Translations under genes and position numbers: made by a program
From: CALXZG01 sp034184445
GTDB taxonomy: Bacteria > Pseudomonadota > Alphaproteobacteria > CAAHEQ01 > UBA3637
Length of the DNA stretch: 15,429 nucleotides
NCBI GenBank assembly: GCA_034184445.1
Contig: JAXFZX010000005.1
Coordinates: 1-15,429 of the forward strand
Direction: 5' to 3'
The notes under the pieces: model-generated
What the model saw: only the letters and a program-made list of their open reading frames with translations
Told to the model about the DNA's origin: nothing
The model's database searches: none
Shown: positions 1 to 7,134 of the stretch, in pieces
Numbering within the stretch: the stretch's first letter is position 1
Layout: every line of letters starts with the position of its first letter

Positions 1-210
1 CAGGGAAAACTAAACACCACGGATAAAGAGGCACTCATCCTTTTAGACAATATGGCTCGGCAAGGGGAGGCAATCAAATACAGCCTTTGTGGGCGCAAGG
101 GATTAAAGGCCCGATTGGAGTCATTGCCCCAGCAGGAAAGGGCAGAATATAAAAATTCCCCCTTGGTCGGCACCTGTTGCAAGAGAAAATTAACATCCGC
201 CGGTAGGTAA
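1..210 (+). CDS. C-terminal end of an unrecognised protein (5' end outside window)
   Basis: Frame 1 is open from the window edge to a TAA at 208-210, giving 69 residues; the other two forward frames stop within the first 25 bases. The peptide is basic and Cys-containing, ending ...SPLVGTCCKRKLTSAGR. I recognise no family. Support for a real gene end is the sharp change from mixed-composition sequence to very AT-rich, non-coding-looking sequence directly after the TAA. Three of its six Arg codons are AGA/AGG, whereas the mutS stretch in this window has none by hand count, so it may be foreign or a repeated element. A leftward frame (ATG at 225-227, open to position 1) covers the same stretch and cannot be excluded. 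Confidence 0.4.
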   Translation, partial: QGKLNTTDKEALILLDNMARQGEAIKYSLCGRKGLKARLESLPQQERAEYKNSPLVGTCCKRKLTSAGR

Positions 211-335
211 AATTGAAAAAAAATCATTTTTTTATAAAAAAATTATAAAAAGGTATTGATTTTTTATTTTTTGTGTGCTAATCCAAAAAATGTCAAACGA
301 TTTTTATGCTTAAATACAAGGTGTAAAATCAATTA

Positions 336-349
336 TTAACAATTGTTAA
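336..349. promoter_or_regulatory. Perfect 14-bp palindrome in the pilin gene leader
   Basis: TTAACAATTGTTAA reads identically on both strands and sits just upstream of the Shine-Dalgarno (AAGGAAA, 354-360) of the pilin-like gene. Its size and place suit a repressor or activator site, or a small hairpin near the ribosome binding site. The surrounding 157 bases (211-367) are extremely AT-rich, and I could not fix a convincing -35/-10 pair. In such AT-rich DNA a palindrome of this length could be chance, though the perfect match including central C and G argues somewhat against that. Confidence 0.35.
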
Positions 350-367
350 AAAAAAGGAAAAAATAAA

Positions 368-823
368 ATGAAAAATACAAATGAATCCGGTCGTTCTATG
401 GTTGAAATGTTGGGCGTTTTGGCAATTATCGGTGTGTTGTCCATCGGTGGTATCGCAGGATATACTTTGGCTATGAACAGATACCGTGCCAATGAAATCT
501 TGAATGCGGCTGCTTTGGTCTCTATTGCGGCAACATCCGCCGAAGGTGGCGTTGGTAATACCAAAAACTTGGCAGAATTAGAAGGTGTTGGAACAATGAC
601 ATTGCCGGGTATTGAAACTAACGACGATATTACAGGCTATCGCAATGGTGTTGTTAAAATTGTTGTGAACAGTGATTATGCCCGTGCCGCCAATATCGTG
701 AAGACTTTATCGGGTGATCGTCTCACTACTGGTAGCGATGCCACTTGCACACAAGGTAAAGATTGCACAATCTATGTGAATGTGGCAAGATCCGTGAAAA
801 ACGGTTCTACACAAGCACCCTAA
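368..823 (+). CDS. Type IV pilin-like / type II secretion pseudopilin-like protein
   Basis: A 151-residue protein with a class III (prepilin) signal: a short polar leader of eight residues, Gly8, then RSMVEML with Glu13 in the conserved +5 position, followed by a hydrophobic helix to about residue 36 (GVLAIIGVLSIGGIAGYTLAM). Prepilin peptidase should cut after Gly8. The first mature residue would be Arg, where canonical pilins have a methylatable Phe or Met. The globular part (about 40-151) is unlike well-known major pilins; Cys127 and Cys133 near the C-terminus could form the disulfide loop common in pilins. ATG at 368 is preceded by AAGGAAA at 8 bases. It stands alone, with its own terminator and no pilus assembly genes nearby, so whether it is a pilus subunit, a pseudopilin or a surface protein is open. 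Confidence 0.8.
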   Translation: MKNTNESGRSMVEMLGVLAIIGVLSIGGIAGYTLAMNRYRANEILNAAALVSIAATSAEGGVGNTKNLAELEGVGTMTLPGIETNDDITGYRNGVVKIVVNSDYARAANIVKTLSGDRLTTGSDATCTQGKDCTIYVNVARSVKNGSTQAP

Positions 824-839
824 GATTTTGTGTCTTACG

Positions 840-869
840 AAAGGCGTTCCATTTGGAACGCCTTTTTTT
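840..869 (+). terminator. Rho-independent terminator after the pilin-like gene
   Basis: An 11-bp perfect stem (AAAGGCGTTCC / GGAACGCCTTT) with a four-base loop runs into seven T residues (863-869), starting 16 bases after the stop codon. Read leftward it has A residues upstream and only three T residues after the stem, so it may also weakly stop transcription coming out of glyQS. Confidence 0.9.
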
Positions 870-924
870 ATGCCCGTGATCATATAGGGAAATATATCAA
901 AAGAAATGATGGAACGGATCGTCC

Positions 925-2292
925 CTATTCCCGAAAGAAATCCTTTAAATAGTTGGGTAAATTCGCCACATCAATTCGTTCTTGCGCCATTGTATCGCGG
1001 TTGCGAATGGTGACACTGGCGGGCGATTTTTCAATGCTTTCAAAGTCAACCGTCACACACAGCGGTGTTCCAATTTCATCGTGCCGACGATAGGCCTTAC
1101 CGATATTTCCCGAATCTTCTAGCATCACGCGCCCGATGCCCGTTTTTAACAAATTAGCCTTAATCTCATGTGCCAATTTCATAATGTCGGGATTGTTGCG
1201 CTTGAGCGGAATGACAGCTACCTTTACCGGTGCTAAATGTTTTTTGAGTTTTAACACCGTTCGGGTTTCACCGCTGGGCAGTTGCTCTTCGGTGTAGGCT
1301 TCGGTCAATACAGCCAAAACACCCCTATCCACACCGGCAGACGGTTCCACCACAAAAGGCACATACCACTTCTTATCCGCATCGTCAAATAAAGCCAATT
1401 TTGCCGAAGAATCAGTATTTTTATTAACCTTTGCCGATAAAGACAATTCATCCTGATACCGTGTGTGGTTGCCCAAGTCAAAGTCTTGACGATCGGCAAT
1501 ACCTTCTAGTTCCTCCAACCCGTGTGGAAATTGATATTCCAAATCATAGGTGGCCTTGGAATAGTGGGCTAAATCCTCTTTCGGAACAGTCAAAATATGC
1601 ATTTTATTGAGGTCAAGACCTTGCTCTGCCCACCATTTTAAACGATTTTCTTTCCAAGTTTCCAACCATTCCAAGTCTGTGCCGGGCTTAACAAAAAATT
1701 CCAATTCCATCTGTTCAAATTCACGCACACGAAAAATAAAATTGCGTGGTGTAATCTCGTTCCGGAAAGACTTACCAATTTGGGCAATACCGAACGGAGC
1801 TTTGCGTGCCGTGGAATCTACCACATTTTTAAATTGGGTAAAAATAGCTTGCGCCGTTTCGGGGCGGAGGTATGCAAAATTACCCGAATCCTCCACAGGA
1901 CCGATTGCCGTCTTAAACATTAGGTTAAACATCCGTGGCTCTGTTAAATCAGTAGAACCGCAGTTGGGACATTTCCCGTCTTTTATGTGGTCGGCACGAA
2001 AACGATTCTTACATTTTTTACAATCTTGTAGGGGATCGGTAAAGGTATCTTCATGTCCCGAATAGTGTAAAACTTTTTGATGCGTCAAAATACTGGCATC
2101 TAATCCTTCTACATCATCGCGTTCATAGACCATAGCACGCCACCATGCGGCTTTCAGATTGTTTTTTAACTCAACCCCCAAAGGACCGTAATCATAAACC
2201 CCTTGTAATCCGCCATAGATGTCTGCGCTTTGAAAAATAAATCCCCGCCGTTTGCATAGGGATACCAATTGTTCCATTGTTGTGGCTGCCAT
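925..2292 (-). CDS. glyQS: Glycyl-tRNA synthetase, single-chain (alpha2) type
   Basis: A 455-residue class II synthetase that charges tRNA-Gly with glycine using ATP in the cytoplasm. Visible landmarks: N-terminal RGFIFQSADIYGG and YDYGPLG (about 17-38); an inserted zinc knuckle with Cys91, Cys94, Cys108, Cys111; RPETAQ (143-148); class II motif 2 around FRNEITPRNFIFRVREFEQ (176-194); motif 3 EPSAGVDRG (316-324); and an anticodon-binding domain from about 355 to the end. Length is normal for the dimeric bacterial form found in Staphylococcus and Thermus. Most Alphaproteobacteria instead use separate alpha and beta chains (glyQ + glyS), so this form is a notable lineage trait or a transferred gene. 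Start chosen from the ribosome site TAGGAGTG seven or so bases upstream and the promoter just beyond. Confidence 0.97.
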   Translation of the reverse strand: MAATTMEQLVSLCKRRGFIFQSADIYGGLQGVYDYGPLGVELKNNLKAAWWRAMVYERDDVEGLDASILTHQKVLHYSGHEDTFTDPLQDCKKCKNRFRADHIKDGKCPNCGSTDLTEPRMFNLMFKTAIGPVEDSGNFAYLRPETAQAIFTQFKNVVDSTARKAPFGIAQIGKSFRNEITPRNFIFRVREFEQMELEFFVKPGTDLEWLETWKENRLKWWAEQGLDLNKMHILTVPKEDLAHYSKATYDLEYQFPHGLEELEGIADRQDFDLGNHTRYQDELSLSAKVNKNTDSSAKLALFDDADKKWYVPFVVEPSAGVDRGVLAVLTEAYTEEQLPSGETRTVLKLKKHLAPVKVAVIPLKRNNPDIMKLAHEIKANLLKTGIGRVMLEDSGNIGKAYRRHDEIGTPLCVTVDFESIEKSPASVTIRNRDTMAQERIDVANLPNYLKDFFRE

Positions 2293-2323
2293 TTTACACT
2301 CCTAAATTAAGTCAACTTTTGGT

Positions 2324-2352
2324 ATCATAGCGAATTTGTCATCAAAAGTCAA
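2324..2352 (-). promoter_or_regulatory. Sigma70-type promoter of glyQS
   Basis: On the minus strand TTGACT (2347-2352) and TATGAT (2324-2329) are separated by exactly 17 bases. Transcription would start near 2317, giving a leader of about 25 bases that carries the glyQS ribosome site. The leader is too short for a T-box or other riboswitch. Confidence 0.8.
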
Positions 2353-2428
2353 GATTTATTGCCCCAGATTTGATGAAACGCTTGTCTTTATGGTGCAGTG
2401 ATTGAAGACATGCTTCCCATGGGGTATC

Positions 2429-2452
2429 AAAAAAATCCCCCAAAAGGGGGAT
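2429..2452 (-). terminator. Rho-independent terminator after rpmB
   Basis: Read leftward, ATCCCCC and GGGGGAT pair around a TTTT loop and are followed by six or seven T residues. It lies about 30 bases past the rpmB stop codon and isolates rpmB from the glyQS promoter downstream. Confidence 0.85.
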
Positions 2453-2483
2453 AGGAGGAGAAAATGAAAAAAAATAAAAAGAC

Positions 2484-2777
2484 TTATAAACCTTTGGCGG
2501 CCTTAGCACTTTCAATGCGAGCGCGCAACTTTTTGGATTCCGCCGTTAATTTTGATTTCGGCGTATTCAATAAGTATAAGTCCAACCCGCCATTTTTTTC
2601 AATTGTGCGTAATCCGTTATTCGTGATCCGCAAAGTGACAGGAGCCTCTAAAATCTCACTATAAATGGCGACTTCCTGCAAATTCGGCATAAAACGACGC
2701 CGTGTTTTACGGTTAGAGTGACTGACATTATTTCCGGTTTGAACGCCCTTACCGGTAATTTCGCATTTCTTTGTCAT
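2484..2777 (-). CDS. rpmB: 50S ribosomal protein L28
   Basis: A 97-residue basic protein of the large ribosomal subunit. The N-terminus (MTKKCEITGKGVQTGNNVSH) and the following SNRKTRRRFMPNLQ stretch are the family hallmark; the middle RITNNGLRTIEKNGGLD also fits. The length near 97 residues with the C-terminal LTAESKKLRARIESAK tail is what Alphaproteobacteria typically have; many other bacteria have shorter L28. AAAGGAT lies 7 bases before the ATG. The gene has its own promoter upstream and a strong terminator downstream, so it is a single-gene unit. Confidence 0.97.
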   Translation of the reverse strand: MTKKCEITGKGVQTGNNVSHSNRKTRRRFMPNLQEVAIYSEILEAPVTLRITNNGLRTIEKNGGLDLYLLNTPKSKLTAESKKLRARIESAKAAKGL

Positions 2778-2812
2778 AGTGCTATCCTTTCTAAAAAATA
2801 AACTGTTGTGTA

Positions 2813-2841
2813 TATTTACCTTATTTTTCGGGAAAAGTCAA
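2813..2841 (-). promoter_or_regulatory. Probable promoter of rpmB
   Basis: On the minus strand TTGACT (2836-2841) is followed after 17 bases by TAAATA (2813-2818), an imperfect -10 in AT-rich sequence. The -35 matches that of glyQS exactly. The exact -10 is uncertain because overlapping hexamers such as AAATAT fit about equally well. Confidence 0.55.
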
Positions 2842-2860
2842 GAACTTTTTTATTTTTCTT

Positions 2861-4303
2861 TTAAAAAGGGTATAAATCCGGCAAGGGCTTTTTCTTTTTC
2901 TTAGGAGAAGGCACCTTATCCCGAATGCGATAAGAATGGTGCCACCGCCGAAACAGAATAAAACCTAGCCCTAGTCCAAAGCAAAGTGCTACACCAGAGG
3001 AAGTCATAATCCATCCCCATGGTAATTTGCTTTTTTGCGGTGCAGATTCGGTTGTCTCTTTTGAATCTGGGGTATTTTTTTGAGAAGAGGTCTTTTTATG
3101 CACTGATTTATGCGGAGTAGAGGAGTGAGGCTTAGGGGAAACCTGTTGTCCCATACCCGCCAATACTTGAATTTTTTTTGAAGGCAGTGTTGCCCATTCG
3201 GCCCGCCTTGTGCGGGTATTAAACCAAGGAACACGAATTTCAGGAATTGTCGTATCCCCAGCAGATACCGGCACCAACACATAGGACAGGGTCAGGATCC
3301 CTTGAATATCACCAACAGGGGTTTGAATGGTTTCTCGTTGTTCGGGGCTGGGATAGATTTTAAATCCGTCAATGATCGGTTGTTTCGGGATGGGGAGTTT
3401 TTCGGCCTCTACTCCCAAGGCGGTTAATTTAATCGTGCGTGTCAAAGAATCGCCCACTTTTATTTGCTCGGGAAATGTGTCATCACTTGTCATAGAAACC
3501 TGTGTGGAAGGCAACCACCATCCCTTCCAATCAGTCGGTTTTTCTAAGATTGTCATTTGAATGGGATTACTTTCTAAGCGCACTTCTTTTTGACCGCCCA
3601 ACAACCCGTCAAACAAAATATTGCCCGAAAATAAATCGGCATTCCCATTTTCGGACACAAGACCATAAACTTCAACCGGCGGAATGGTCAAATATCCCGA
3701 TTGATTGGCTGTCACGGAAAAGGTGCGTTCAAACACATAAACAGGGCGACCGTCTTGTGTCTCCTGATAGGTCTTATCCATATCCAACTGTGTTATTGAG
3801 GCATTTTCTACTGTCGGAGGCATAATTTTAGCATTTAATAAAGCAACCCCGTAGGTTAGCTTAATCTTAAACAAAAAGGCTTCATCGGGATAAGCAACCG
3901 ATTGAGAAGTTGTCGCCGTGAAAGTAATCGGCAACCGACTATTTGTGCCGGCAGGATCTACCATTAACACTGCCGGTTTGACGGATTGATTGTTAATAAC
4001 CATAGCCCCTGTGGATAATTCCCCTTCTTTACGCGGGAACACATTGAATGACAGACGATACCGTGTCCGCCGCCGGCCATTGACGGATACGGTTTTAACG
4101 CTTTGTTGCGTGCCTGAAATAGCAAAATTTCCTTCTAATCCCGATAAATCAGGCTCTTGTGCCAGTGGGCGATCTGTTTCTATAATCAATTCTGTGCTTT
4201 CGCCCAAAGCCACTTGTGATGGTTCAAACACGACAGTCGTTTCTGCTAACGCCATCAATGGCAAAAATAAAAGAATACTCAGCACTATCCATTTCATCTT
4301 CAT
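2861..4303 (-). CDS. batD: BatD-like protein (oxygen tolerance family), exported and membrane-anchored
   Basis: A 480-residue protein from the start at 4303. It opens with a clear Sec signal peptide (MKMKWIVLSILLFLPLMALA, cleavage before ETT). Beta-rich, probably Ig-like repeats follow, including FEPSQVALGESTELIIE near the N-terminus and the TIPEIRVPWFNTRTRRAEWA strand region. A Ser/Thr/Lys-rich linker leads to one membrane helix at about 429-451 and a Lys-rich cytoplasmic tail. This is the BatD layout: a large periplasmic body thought to work with the von Willebrand proteins BatA and BatB. The frame extends upstream to 4357, but that start lies inside the preceding gene; ATG at 4303 has AAGGAA at 5 bases, sits one base past the upstream stop and begins the signal peptide exactly. 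ATG at 4297 is an alternative. Confidence 0.85.
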   Translation of the reverse strand: MKMKWIVLSILLFLPLMALAETTVVFEPSQVALGESTELIIETDRPLAQEPDLSGLEGNFAISGTQQSVKTVSVNGRRRTRYRLSFNVFPRKEGELSTGAMVINNQSVKPAVLMVDPAGTNSRLPITFTATTSQSVAYPDEAFLFKIKLTYGVALLNAKIMPPTVENASITQLDMDKTYQETQDGRPVYVFERTFSVTANQSGYLTIPPVEVYGLVSENGNADLFSGNILFDGLLGGQKEVRLESNPIQMTILEKPTDWKGWWLPSTQVSMTSDDTFPEQIKVGDSLTRTIKLTALGVEAEKLPIPKQPIIDGFKIYPSPEQRETIQTPVGDIQGILTLSYVLVPVSAGDTTIPEIRVPWFNTRTRRAEWATLPSKKIQVLAGMGQQVSPKPHSSTPHKSVHKKTSSQKNTPDSKETTESAPQKSKLPWGWIMTSSGVALCFGLGLGFILFRRWHHSYRIRDKVPSPKKKKKPLPDLYPF

Positions 4304-4304
4304 A

Positions 4305-6098
4305 TTAATTCCTTTTATACCTATTATATTGTTGCCGAATCCGATAACGCAAGACATTGTCTTTTTCAGGTGGCAAAATATTCAAAATTTTTTCAGACTC
4401 TTGATCAAAAACAGAGGGATCAGCCTGTGTCAATTCTGGCTCTAAGGGGGGATTTTCCTGACTTAATTGAGGTGGAGGACTACTTTTAAAAGTGTCGGGT
4501 GAAGAAGTGTCCGGCTGTGCTTCAAAGGGTGGGGGCACATTTGTCGTAGAAGATGGATTTTGGTGGTTTGGTGGGGGCACCTGATTATCCTGCGGATCGT
4601 TGGGATTTTGTTGATCCTGATTATCCTGTTTATTTTGCGGATTCTGTTTATCCTGCGGATTGTTGGGATTTTGAGGATTCTGTTTATCCTGTTTATTTTG
4701 CGGATCGTTGGGATTTTGTTGATCCTGATTATCCTGTTTATTTTGAGAGTTATTGGAATTATTTTGGTTATTTTGCGAGTTAGAATTTTGTTGGTCCTGC
4801 TTACTTTGAGAGCTATTGGAATTATTTTGATTATTTTGAGAGTTAGAATTTTGTTTTTGCTTTTCTTGTTCTTTTTCCAAATATTCCTTATTATACCGCG
4901 CATCAGCATGCTTGGGGTCTTTTTTTAGGGCTTCTTTATAGGCGGCGATGGCCTCGGGGATTTTTTGTTGGAAGGCAAGTGCATTCCCTTTATTATAAAG
5001 AGCATCAACATCTGAACCACTTTTAAACACACGTTCGGCACGAACATAATCCGCTCGGCGATATAAGGAAACGCCATTCATTTGATGACGATAGGCTTCC
5101 TGATCGGGGCGTAGCCATAAACTGGCTTCCGCCGGCCGAATAAGAAATATCAAAAGTAAAAGAACGATACTCTTACGAAATAAAAGCGCAAAAAACGGCA
5201 GTAAAAAAGCCACAATCATGCCCCCACGATCTCGCCAAATAACCATGGTTTGATTGGTGATCCTTTCGGTTTCGCTAATCTTTGGGATGGTCTCATCTAT
5301 CAAAAATTGAACATCGGAGTCATCGGGGGTTAAAACTTGAAAAGCACCAAATTGTTTCATCTGAGCCGGATCAAAATAAACCATTAGGGGCTTACCACTT
5401 GAATCCGTAAAGAAACCACCCGTCGGACGTGCAATCGGATGTGGCTCGGCAGGGCCGATACCTAAAATGCCGACCTTATGGGGGGTGGATTTTAAAATAT
5501 CTGCCAAGCCATCAAATCCCAATGCTCCGGTTGTTAGAAACAAAATGCGCCCTTCTTCTATGCCGGCGTTTTGGAACAGTTTTTCGGCTTGTTCAAAACC
5601 TGCAACGGGATCCGATGCTTTTTCGGGTAAAACAGTATCATCCAAGTAAGGCACCATGGCACGAATAATATCCGTATCAAATGTGAGTGGCCCAGCCGTA
5701 TAACCATATCGGTCATAGAGAACAAGACCGACTTGTTCCCCCTTTAACAGATCCAAAATATCATATATTTTTTGTTGAGCACGCGTTAGGTTCTCTCCCG
5801 TCATGGTAGGACCCAATTCCAAAACAATAATTGTCCCGGGCTGATGGGTATGAGCCGGTGCTTCCACTTTGTCCCAAGCGGGACCTGCCAATGCTACGGA
5901 CAGCATAATCCATAATACCGTTTTAAAGAGGCGTCGCTGTTTGGTTGTGGCATTTGATCCCCGCACAAGCAAAAAAGGCAATAGTTGTTCATCAATAACT
6001 TTACGCCATGGTGATTCAGCACCGGTATATTCCTTAAATAACTTAAATATAAACGGAACGGCGATTAATAATAAAAACCAAGGACGCAAAAAAGTCAT
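4305..6098 (-). CDS. batB: BatB/BatC fusion: von Willebrand A domain, TPR segment, N/Q-rich linker
   Basis: A 597-residue inner-membrane protein. In order: membrane helices near 5-20 and 58-73; a von Willebrand A-like domain (about 88-285); two close membrane segments (about 293-322); a TPR pair region (about 340-400, DALYNKGNALAFQQKIPEAI and KDPKHADARYN); a long Asn/Gln/Asp/Pro repeat linker (about 415-510); a Pro-rich stretch; and a basic C-terminus (YRIRQQYNRYKRN). This joins what Bacteroides encodes as BatB and BatC. The metal site is degenerate: where BatA has DLSTS this protein has ELGPT (94-98), and the TDG position reads TTG (189-191), so ordinary Mg binding is unlikely. It overlaps batA by four bases (ATGA) and ends one base before batD, indicating coupled translation. 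Confidence 0.88.
   Translation of the reverse strand: MTFLRPWFLLLIAVPFIFKLFKEYTGAESPWRKVIDEQLLPFLLVRGSNATTKQRRLFKTVLWIMLSVALAGPAWDKVEAPAHTHQPGTIIVLELGPTMTGENLTRAQQKIYDILDLLKGEQVGLVLYDRYGYTAGPLTFDTDIIRAMVPYLDDTVLPEKASDPVAGFEQAEKLFQNAGIEEGRILFLTTGALGFDGLADILKSTPHKVGILGIGPAEPHPIARPTGGFFTDSSGKPLMVYFDPAQMKQFGAFQVLTPDDSDVQFLIDETIPKISETERITNQTMVIWRDRGGMIVAFLLPFFALLFRKSIVLLLLIFLIRPAEASLWLRPDQEAYRHQMNGVSLYRRADYVRAERVFKSGSDVDALYNKGNALAFQQKIPEAIAAYKEALKKDPKHADARYNKEYLEKEQEKQKQNSNSQNNQNNSNSSQSKQDQQNSNSQNNQNNSNNSQNKQDNQDQQNPNDPQNKQDKQNPQNPNNPQDKQNPQNKQDNQDQQNPNDPQDNQVPPPNHQNPSSTTNVPPPFEAQPDTSSPDTFKSSPPPQLSQENPPLEPELTQADPSVFDQESEKILNILPPEKDNVLRYRIRQQYNRYKRN
4591..4745. repeat. Two perfect 47-bp direct repeats inside the batB/C linker
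   Basis: The 47 bases at 4591-4637 recur without mismatch at 4699-4745, offset 108 bases, which is 36 codons, so recombination between them would add or delete an in-frame block. A diverged partial copy lies between them (about 4651-4697). The encoded unit is roughly QNKQDNQDQQNPNDPQ. A second, less exact repeat pair encoding NSNSQNNQNNSN lies at about 4746-4788 and 4809-4851. Together they make up the N/Q-rich linker, at roughly 4569-4856. Confidence 0.93.
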
Positions 6099-7084
6099 TT
6101 ATGCCTCCGCTTATAATTAGCACAAAACCATAATAACAGGCCTAAACCCAATGGATAGTAAAAGAGTTCTCGTTTCGGGCGAGATAAAGGACTGTCAACC
6201 TTAGTTGTTTCTATGCGATCAATCTTCCGATAGACAGATACCAAATCCCGCGTGGATTGCGCCCGAAAATATTGACCGCCCGTTTCGGCAGCAATGGTGC
6301 GCAAAGTTTGTTCATCCCATGTGTAAGTCGTCCCACCGAACATTTTATCTATCAATCCCTCTTTGGGGGTGTTGGTAGAACCGATACCGATTGTATAAAC
6401 GGCTATCTTTTGTTTCTTAGCCAGATCAATGGCTTGTTTGACACTGATAACACCGGCATTGCTGTATCCATCGGATAGTAAAATGATGATTTTTTTGCCC
6501 TCGGGTATATTGGCGGTGTTTTTGACGGCAACAGCCAATGCGTCTCCAATGGCCGTTTGTTCGCCGGCAATTCCTAAATTCACATCGGCAAATAATTCAT
6601 CCAATGTCTTCATATCCTGTGATAACGGAGCCAAGACATGTGCCGTCGTTCCAAAAACAACCATGCCCAAGCGATCTCCCGTGCGCTTAGCGATAAAATC
6701 ACGAACCACATTTTTGACAATGTTAATTCGGGACACAGATCGCCCATTCAGGTCAAAATCTTTTTTCATCATTGATGTGGATAGGTCTATGGTCAACATA
6801 ATGTTTCGGGCTTCATGCCAACTGGGCAGCGAATCATCATATTTGATGGGACGCATACCGGCTAATACCAAGCATAACCAAGCCAAAGCCATTAAAAAAA
6901 ATCGTGCCTTTTGAGCCGGTGGCCGATAGGTATGTCCCATATCAACAATCCGATGAAAAAACGGAACACGCAATGAATCGGCCTTAGCTCGCGCCATTTT
7001 TATCGGCATGTGCGCCGATACAAACCATACCAAAATCGGTAAGGGCAATAAAAACGCAATAAAAGGCCATACAAAAAAATCCAT
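6095..7084 (-). CDS. batA: BatA-like von Willebrand factor A membrane protein
   Basis: A 329-residue protein with N-terminal membrane helices at about 5-23 and 60-78, a von Willebrand A domain from about 93 to 290 and a C-terminal helix at about 307-323. The metal-ion-dependent adhesion site is complete: DLSTS (100-104), Thr177 in GEQTAIGDAL, and Asp205 in LLSDG. The protein is thus expected to bind divalent metal and a partner protein on the periplasmic side. The family is linked to aerotolerance in Bacteroides and to stress and virulence in Francisella. In most genomes moxR and a DUF58 gene precede it; here the upstream neighbour is hrb. ATG at 7084 starts the first helix directly, has no good Shine-Dalgarno, and lies six bases after a -10 box, so it may be leaderless. 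Confidence 0.92.
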   Translation of the reverse strand: MDFFVWPFIAFLLPLPILVWFVSAHMPIKMARAKADSLRVPFFHRIVDMGHTYRPPAQKARFFLMALAWLCLVLAGMRPIKYDDSLPSWHEARNIMLTIDLSTSMMKKDFDLNGRSVSRINIVKNVVRDFIAKRTGDRLGMVVFGTTAHVLAPLSQDMKTLDELFADVNLGIAGEQTAIGDALAVAVKNTANIPEGKKIIILLSDGYSNAGVISVKQAIDLAKKQKIAVYTIGIGSTNTPKEGLIDKMFGGTTYTWDEQTLRTIAAETGGQYFRAQSTRDLVSVYRKIDRIETTKVDSPLSRPKRELFYYPLGLGLLLWFCANYKRRHK

Positions 7085-7090
7085 ACGCCC

Positions 7091-7119
7091 ACTATATCCG
7101 ACACGGAATAAAAATGCAA
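7091..7119 (-). promoter_or_regulatory. Possible promoter giving a leaderless batA mRNA
   Basis: On the minus strand TATAGT (7091-7096) lies 17 bases after TTGCAT (7114-7119), in the 50-base gap between hrb and batA. Six bases then separate the -10 box from the ATG (7082-7084), so the expected first transcribed base is the A of the start codon. The -10 is close to consensus and the -35 only fair. Confidence 0.5.
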
Positions 7120-7134
7120 TCTTATTTTATGAAA

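Noticed and set aside
2293..2323. T-box or other riboswitch in the glyQS leader
   Set aside because: The mapped promoter boxes leave a leader of only about 25 bases, too short for such an element.
2464..2664. Rightward 66-codon frame with an excellent AGGAGG before its ATG
   Set aside because: It lies mostly antisense to rpmB, a certain gene. The AGGAGG is next to the rpmB terminator, and the peptide resembles no known protein.
4304..4357. Longer N-terminus for batD starting at 4357
   Set aside because: It would overlap batB/C by 53 bases and place 18 extra residues before an otherwise perfect signal peptide. The start at 4303 has a good ribosome site.
4591..4851. Regular repeats that might be a CRISPR array
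   Set aside because: The repeats are in-frame parts of an open coding sequence, with no unique spacers of constant length and no cas genes.
4463..4928. Long alternative frames on both strands (4463-4909 leftward, 4560-4928 and 4553-4783 rightward)
   Set aside because: They come from the repeated N/Q linker DNA of batB/C read in other frames. Their products are monotonous Ile/Leu- or Tyr/Asp-rich strings.
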